From Polynucleobacter meluiroseus (GTDB lineage: Bacteria; Verrucomicrobiota; Verrucomicrobiia; Opitutales; UBA953), in assembly GCA_943323725.2 (NCBI GenBank), contig CALPIW020000050.1, positions 1 to 8,653 of the forward strand: a stretch of DNA of 8,653 bases, in the 5' to 3' direction. Position 1 is the first letter of the stretch, and each line of letters opens with the position of its first letter. The notes below the pieces were generated by a model, which saw only the letters and a list, made by a program, of their open reading frames with translations, was not told the origin of the DNA and did not search any database. The position numbers were made by a program, and so were the translations under genes. Of the stretch, positions 4,360 to 8,653 are shown piece after piece.

Positions 4360-5262
4360 ATGCTCTCCCGCCGTTCGCTGCTGGGTCTTTCCGGTTCGCT
4401 GATGGCGGGAGCGATGCTCCGGCCTTTGCTCGCGGCGACGCCCTCGCCGAAAGCCCCTGAATTCAGCCTCTTCACGAAGCACCTCGTCGGCTTGCCTTAC
4501 GATCAGCTCGCGGCGACGGTCGCGGAGCTCGGTTTCAAAGGAGTCGAAGTGCCCGTCCGCAAGGGCGGACACGTCGAGCCCGCGCGCGTCGAGGAGGATC
4601 TGCCGAAGCTCGCCGAGGCTTTCAAGAAATGCGGCGTGGCGATCACGCTGATGACGACCGACATCAATACGGTCAACGCGGCCGACCGCACGGAGAAGGT
4701 GCTCCGCACCGGCGCGGCGCTCGGCATTCCGAGCTACCGCATGAAGTGGTACGCTTACGCCGCCGGCAAATCGCCCTGGGCCCAGCTCGATGAGATCAAG
4801 CCGCAGCTCCGCGACCTCGTCGCGCTCAGTCGCGAAGCCCGCATCCTGCCTGGTTACCAGAACCATTCCGGCGCCAAGTATGTCGGCGCGGGCGTCTGGG
4901 ACATGGCGATGCTGATGAAGGATTACCGCCCCGACGAACTGTCCTGGAATTTCGACTTCTTCCACGCGATGGTCGAGGGCGGCCTTTCCTGGCCCAACGA
5001 ACTCACGCTGGCCCGCGACCATATCTCGATGGTCTATTTCAAGAGCTTCCAGTGGCAGGGCAGGTTGCCGGTCGGTTGCCCGTTGTCCGAGGGCTCCGTG
5101 GGCAAGGACGCCGTCGCGCTGCTCCGTAAGTCTGCTTACGCCGGCCCGGTCTGCCTGCACGTCGAATACCTCAAGGGGAAGGTGACGGACCCGGGGGCCC
5201 TGAAGGAAGCCATCGAGGCGACGCGTAAGGATTTCGCGACCCTCCGTCAGTGGTGGGCCTGA
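4360..5262 (+). CDS. Tat-exported sugar phosphate isomerase/epimerase-like TIM-barrel protein
   Basis: This 300-residue protein belongs to the xylose isomerase-like TIM-barrel superfamily, whose members isomerise or epimerise sugars or open sugar rings with a divalent metal. The N-terminus MLSRRSLLGLSGSLMAGAML is a twin-arginine (Tat) signal with RR at 4-5, so it should be exported folded. Core features are DQLAATVAELGFKGVEVPV (barrel start), NHSG with His169, NFDFFHAMVEGG with Asp199 and His202, and CLHVEY with Glu269. These are candidate metal ligands at the expected barrel-strand ends, by analogy with the family. The ATG at 4360 is 4 bases after the previous stop and is the only start giving the Tat signal; the open frame upstream overlaps the previous gene out of frame. 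Tight spacing indicates co-transcription with the propeller dehydrogenase, suggesting work on the same extracytoplasmic sugar. The reaction is unknown. Confidence 0.85.
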   Translation: MLSRRSLLGLSGSLMAGAMLRPLLAATPSPKAPEFSLFTKHLVGLPYDQLAATVAELGFKGVEVPVRKGGHVEPARVEEDLPKLAEAFKKCGVAITLMTTDINTVNAADRTEKVLRTGAALGIPSYRMKWYAYAAGKSPWAQLDEIKPQLRDLVALSREARILPGYQNHSGAKYVGAGVWDMAMLMKDYRPDELSWNFDFFHAMVEGGLSWPNELTLARDHISMVYFKSFQWQGRLPVGCPLSEGSVGKDAVALLRKSAYAGPVCLHVEYLKGKVTDPGALKEAIEATRKDFATLRQWWA

Positions 5263-5339
5263 GTTGAGGCGGGCAGGGGGGCTTCCGAAAAGATAGGCTG
5301 GAACTTGCGGCCCCTAGGGATGTAGAAACCTTCACCCCC

Positions 5340-8084
5340 ATGATCCCCCGTACCGCGCTTTTCCTTCTGGCCGCCGCCTCCCTCGTGGCCGCCCCTAAGA
5401 ACGCCTCCAAGACTGCGCCGGCCGCCAAGCTTCCGGCGCCCGAGCCTTATAAGCCTTCCGAGGGCGGCGCACTCCCCGCCGGCCTCTTCCAGCTCCCCGA
5501 AGGTCTCGAGGTCACGCTCTGGGCCCGTTCGCCCATGCTCGCGAATCCGACCAACATCGATTTCGACGCCCAAGGCCGCCTCTGGGTCAACGAAGGCGTC
5601 AACTACCGCACCTATAACAAAGGTGGCAAGCGTCGCCCCGAAGGCGATCGCGTGATCGTGCTCAGCGACACCAAGGGCCAGGGCTTCGCCGACTCCGTCC
5701 AGACTTTCGTCCAGAACCCCGATTGGACCTCGCCCCTCGGCATCGCCGTCATCGACAACGTCGTCTACGTCTCGCACGCCCCGACCATCACGAAGTACGT
5801 CGACGTGAACCGCGACGGCAAGTTCGACGCCGCCGTCGACCAGCAGGAGACCTTCCTCACCGGCTTCGGCGGCCAGGACCATGACCACTCGCTCCACGCC
5901 GTGGTCGCCGGTCCGGACGGCAAGCTCTACATCAACTCCGGCAACTGTGGCGCCGTCGTGACCGACAAGTCGGGCAAGACCTTCCGCGTCACCAGCAACT
6001 ACGTCGACGAACGCGGCGGCAAGTGGCCCTTCGACTCGCGCGCCCATATCGGCACGAAGAGCGACGACGGCTTCGTCTGGTCCTCCGGCTTCTCCGGCCG
6101 CCTCAACGCCGACGGCACCGGCCTCGAGATCCTCGGCAACGGCTATCGTAACAGCTTCGAAAGCTTCCCCTCCTCGCTGGGCGACCTCTTCCAGGGCGAC
6201 AACGACGACCAGCAGAGCTGCCGCACTTCCTTCGTGCTCGAGTATGGCTCGGCCGGCTACACCACGCCTTCGGGCGCCAACTATGGCTCCGTCAAGCGCC
6301 TTGGCCAGTCGATGCCCCGGGCTCACTGGCGTCAGGACGACCCCGATACGATGGATGTCGGCGACGTCTACGGCGGCGGCTCGCCCACCGGCATCACGGT
6401 CTATGAGAACGGCGCGCTCGGCGCCGCCTGGGAAGGGACGCTCCTGAACTGCGAGCCTTCGCGCAACACGGTCCTGGCCTACAAGCTCGCCGCGCAGAAG
6501 GGCGCCTTCGCCCTCAACGAATCCACGCGCCGAAACCTCATCACTTCGAATGCCGCCGGCGAATTCGCAGGTACCGACTTCAAGCGGATTTCCCTGGAGG
6601 AAGCCGCCAAGCCCAATGAGCGCATCCTCTTCCGCCCGTCTGATGTCGCCGTCGGTCCGGACGGCGCCCTCTATGTCGCCGATTGGTACGACTCCCGCGT
6701 TGGTGGCCACCAGACTCTCGATGATACCTGCACCGGCGCGATCTACCGCATCGCTCCCAAGGGCTTCAAGTCCGTCATCCCTAAGATCGATGTCACGACG
6801 CCCGAAGGCGCCGCCGCCGTCCTGCGTAACCCGGCCGTCAACGTCCGTCACCTCGGCTTCAACGCGCTCAAAGGTTTCGGCGCCAAGGCGCTCCCGGCTG
6901 TCGCGGAAATCCTCCGCGACGCCAATCCCTACGTCGCCGCCCGTGGCGTCTGGCTCTTGCCTTACCTCGGTGAAGAAGGCCTCACCCGCGCCAAGGCGCT
7001 CCTCAAGGACCCGAATCCGTCGCTGCGCCGCCTGGCCTTCCAGTCCCTCCGCCGCGCCGGCCATGACACCCTGGGCGTCGCCGCCGAACTCGCCAAGGAC
7101 CCTGATGTCGCCGTCCGTCGCGATGTCGCGACCTCGCTGCACGCCGCCTCGGCCGACAAGGCTGTGCCGATCCTGATCGAGCTCGCCCGCCGTCTCGACG
7201 TCTCCGACAAGAACTCCGTCGCCGCCTTCGGCATCGGTTCCGCCAACAAGCAGGACGCCGTCTGGTCCGCCGTGAAGTCCGAACTCGCCAAGGATGGCGC
7301 CGAAGCCTGGTCCCCTGAAGTCGAACGCATCGCCTGGTTGCTCCATCCCGTTTCCGCGGTGCAGGAGTTCCTCGACCGCGCCGCTTCCGCCAAGGTCTCG
7401 CAGGCCTCCCGCACGCTCGCGGTCGAGTCTCTCTCGTTCGTCGAGTCCAGGGAAGCGGCGCTCGCGATGATCAAGCTCTGCGCCGCCGGTTCGCCTTGCG
7501 CTTCCGAAGCCAAGGGATGGGCGTTGATGCGCATGACCGGTTCCTGGGCCGCCTTTGATATCCGCAAGGAGCTGAAGAGTGCCGGCGTCTACGATGCCGA
7601 TAAAGTGGTCGTCACCCCGGTCGAAGTCCCGCTGCCTCCTGCCCCGACTTACACGGAGCAGGACGTGCTCGCCAAGACCGGCGACGTCGCCAAGGGCGCC
7701 GCCCTCGTCCAGGCCTGCACCATGTGCCACCAGCTGAACGGCAACGGGCCGGCCTATGGTCCCGAGCTTAAGGGCTGGGCTTCCCGCCAAAGCCGCGAAG
7801 CTCTGGTCCGCTCCATCGTCAATCCTTCGGCCGACATCGCCCTAGGCTACGAAGGGACTACGGTTAAGCTCAAGGGTTCTGGGTCCATCGATGGGAGACT
7901 CCTGTCCAACGGCGACCCGCTGGTGATCACCTCCACCGGCGGGCTTACCCAGCTCGTCCCGAAGGCCCAAGTCACCGGCCGTCAGGTCAAGATGGATCGC
8001 TCCCTCATGCTTTCGAGCCAGCAACTCGGTCTAGGCGCCCAGGATGTGGCCGATATCGCCGCCTTCCTCGCCACCTACAAGTAA
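5340..8084 (+). CDS. PVC-type propeller dehydrogenase / HEAT-repeat / cytochrome c fusion protein
   Basis: This 914-residue exported protein has a signal peptide of about 18 residues (MIPRTALFLLAAASLVAA). Residues about 45-480 form a propeller of the membrane-bound dehydrogenase type: LPEGLEVTLWA, PTNIDFDAQGRLWVNE, HDHSLHAVVAGPDGKLYINSG (His181, His183, His186) and RPSDVAVGPDGALYVADWYD, ending GAIYRIAPKG. About 485-740 are HEAT-like helical repeats such as NPAVNVRHLGFNALKGFG, DANPYVAARGVWLLPYL, DPNPSLRRLAFQSLRRAG and DPDVAVRRDVATSLHAA. About 770-914 is a class I cytochrome c domain with heme motif CTMCH (Cys793, Cys796, His797) and NPSADIALGYEGTTV. Met885 or Met890 could be the sixth ligand. 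The family is known mainly from Planctomycetes and Verrucomicrobia. It lies 77 bases after the isomerase-like gene, probably in the same operon, and is followed by a strong terminator. The likely role is oxidation of a sugar or polyol with electrons passed to its own heme; substrate and cofactor are inferred. No Shine-Dalgarno precedes the ATG. Confidence 0.92.
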   Translation: MIPRTALFLLAAASLVAAPKNASKTAPAAKLPAPEPYKPSEGGALPAGLFQLPEGLEVTLWARSPMLANPTNIDFDAQGRLWVNEGVNYRTYNKGGKRRPEGDRVIVLSDTKGQGFADSVQTFVQNPDWTSPLGIAVIDNVVYVSHAPTITKYVDVNRDGKFDAAVDQQETFLTGFGGQDHDHSLHAVVAGPDGKLYINSGNCGAVVTDKSGKTFRVTSNYVDERGGKWPFDSRAHIGTKSDDGFVWSSGFSGRLNADGTGLEILGNGYRNSFESFPSSLGDLFQGDNDDQQSCRTSFVLEYGSAGYTTPSGANYGSVKRLGQSMPRAHWRQDDPDTMDVGDVYGGGSPTGITVYENGALGAAWEGTLLNCEPSRNTVLAYKLAAQKGAFALNESTRRNLITSNAAGEFAGTDFKRISLEEAAKPNERILFRPSDVAVGPDGALYVADWYDSRVGGHQTLDDTCTGAIYRIAPKGFKSVIPKIDVTTPEGAAAVLRNPAVNVRHLGFNALKGFGAKALPAVAEILRDANPYVAARGVWLLPYLGEEGLTRAKALLKDPNPSLRRLAFQSLRRAGHDTLGVAAELAKDPDVAVRRDVATSLHAASADKAVPILIELARRLDVSDKNSVAAFGIGSANKQDAVWSAVKSELAKDGAEAWSPEVERIAWLLHPVSAVQEFLDRAASAKVSQASRTLAVESLSFVESREAALAMIKLCAAGSPCASEAKGWALMRMTGSWAAFDIRKELKSAGVYDADKVVVTPVEVPLPPAPTYTEQDVLAKTGDVAKGAALVQACTMCHQLNGNGPAYGPELKGWASRQSREALVRSIVNPSADIALGYEGTTVKLKGSGSIDGRLLSNGDPLVITSTGGLTQLVPKAQVTGRQVKMDRSLMLSSQQLGLGAQDVADIAAFLATYK

Positions 8085-8112
8085 GCCCGAAGGCCCCAAA
8101 GCGCCTTTTCGA

Positions 8113-8147
8113 GGGGGTTTTCCGCAAGGAAGACCCCCTTTTAATTT
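8113..8147 (+). terminator. Intrinsic terminator of the dehydrogenase operon
   Basis: An 11-bp stem (8113-8123 with 8128-8138, one G-T pair) is capped by a GCAA tetraloop and followed by TTTTAATTT. It lies 28 bases after the stop of the cytochrome fusion gene and separates it from the L25 gene. Confidence 0.93.
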
Positions 8148-8251
8148 ACCGCTTGCTTCTGAGGCCGGGTTTATCAGGTTCGACCCTCCTTTCCCTAGGC
8201 AAGGCACGGCCGCATGACGCGGGTCCGCGACTTACTAGGCACCAAAAGACC

Positions 8252-8257
8252 TTATAC
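8252..8257 (+). promoter_or_regulatory. Candidate -10 box of the L25 gene
   Basis: TTATAC lies 4 bases before the ATG at 8262, so a start 6-7 bases downstream would coincide with the start codon and give a leaderless transcript. No clear -35 was found 16-18 bases upstream (GACTTA at 8229-8234 is weak). The upstream stretch 8143-8251 otherwise holds only a short inverted repeat, CGCGG-GT-CCGCG (8218-8229). Confidence 0.35.
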
Positions 8258-8261
8258 CAAC

Positions 8262-8653
8262 ATGAAGCAGCTCACCCTTAACGTCACCAGCCGCGCGCTC
8301 CATGGCCGCGGACCCGCCCGCCGCCTCCGCGTCGATGGCTCCATCCCCGCCATCATCTACGGCAAGTCCGGCAACCAGAGCGTCGCCGTCAAGCAGGAGG
8401 CCTTCCGTGACCTCATGCGCGCCAAGGGCAACGCCGCCTCCCTCATCAACCTCGATGTCGACGGCAAGAAGATGCTCTCCCTCATCAAGGAGTTCCAGCG
8501 TCATCCGATCACCCAGAAGTTCCTCCATATCGACATCATGGAGATCGACCCGAGCTCCCCGATGACCGCCGCCATCCCGGTGCGCGCCATCGGTGAAGCC
8601 CATGGCGTCAAGACCGACGGCGGCACGCTCGCCATCGTCTCCCAGACCATCAA
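8262..8653 (+). CDS. rplY: 50S ribosomal protein L25 / Ctc-type general stress protein, 5' part
   Basis: The frame opens at ATG 8262 and runs 130 codons to the window edge. It binds 5S rRNA in the large ribosomal subunit. Recognition rests on LNVTSRALHGRGPARRLRVDGSIPAIIYGKSGNQSVAV, which matches the L25 opening (short strand, basic G-R-G-ARRLR, then IPAIIYGK), and later LSLIKEFQRHPITQKFLHIDIMEID, the conserved QRHP...HIDF-type segment. From about residue 100 the sequence continues (MTAAIPVRAIGEAHGVKTDGG) into the extra C-terminal domain of the longer TL5/Ctc form, so the full protein is probably near 200 residues, with the end outside the window. No Shine-Dalgarno precedes the start. It is separated from the upstream operon by a strong terminator and so has its own promoter. 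Confidence 0.95.
   Translation, partial: MKQLTLNVTSRALHGRGPARRLRVDGSIPAIIYGKSGNQSVAVKQEAFRDLMRAKGNAASLINLDVDGKKMLSLIKEFQRHPITQKFLHIDIMEIDPSSPMTAAIPVRAIGEAHGVKTDGGTLAIVSQTI

Noticed and set aside
2895..4475. A 526-codon open frame on the minus strand over the first dehydrogenase gene
   Set aside because: Same shadow effect; low-complexity composition, and it runs across the HU promoter region and two clear plus-strand genes.
5247..7790. An 847-codon open frame on the minus strand, antisense to the propeller-cytochrome gene
   Set aside because: It is a shadow produced by GC-rich codon use of the real gene. The translation is Gly/Ala/Val/Glu/Asp-rich with no motif, whereas the plus strand has a signal peptide, propeller motifs and CTMCH.
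8171..8195. T-arm-like GGTTCGA sequence, suggesting a tRNA remnant upstream of the L25 gene
   Set aside because: No acceptor, D or anticodon stems can be drawn around it on either strand.

Overview
The window is GC-rich bacterial DNA with short intergenic gaps. It probably comes from a member of the Verrucomicrobiota, perhaps Opitutae. The main pointer is the 914-residue protein at 5340-8084, which joins a propeller dehydrogenase domain, HEAT-like repeats and a C-terminal CxxCH cytochrome; this architecture is typical of the Planctomycetes-Verrucomicrobia group. A second pointer is that none of the eight clear gene starts has a recognisable Shine-Dalgarno sequence. The taxonomic call is inference, because no rRNA gene is present.

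Layout. At 1-415 (minus) lies the 5' part of an ammonium transporter gene behind a near-perfect sigma-54 promoter. It is divergent from a predicted outer-membrane beta-barrel protein (512-1411, plus). Tail-to-tail with that gene is a small minus-strand unit: a 77-residue protein resembling a lone N-terminal domain of a tyrosine recombinase, followed by a possible 20-residue membrane peptide. The 307 bases from 1714 to 2020 contain no gene but are dense in secondary structure. There are four consecutive hairpins, three of them directly abutting and three of them capped by GNRA loops on the minus strand, then a 103-bp element bounded by 25-bp imperfect inverted repeats. A DUF4236-type small membrane protein (2021-2287, plus), tRNA-Leu(CAA) (2340-2423, minus) and an HU-family DNA-binding protein with its own terminator (2519-2856, minus) follow.

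The second half is one probable operon on the plus strand: an exported sorbosone/glucose-dehydrogenase-like propeller protein (3030-4355), a Tat-exported sugar-isomerase-like TIM-barrel protein (4360-5262), and the propeller-HEAT-cytochrome c protein (5340-8084). It ends at a strong intrinsic terminator at 8113-8147. All three products carry export signals, so together they look like a periplasmic sugar or polyol oxidation/isomerisation module with its own electron-accepting heme domain. The substrate cannot be told from sequence. The window closes inside the gene for ribosomal protein L25/Ctc (8262 onward).

The most notable points are the sigma-54 promoter of the ammonium transporter with a 9-bp inverted repeat about 125 bp upstream, the unexplained structured region 1771-2007, the stand-alone recombinase-like domain, and several promoters placed so close to the start codon that transcripts would be nearly leaderless.
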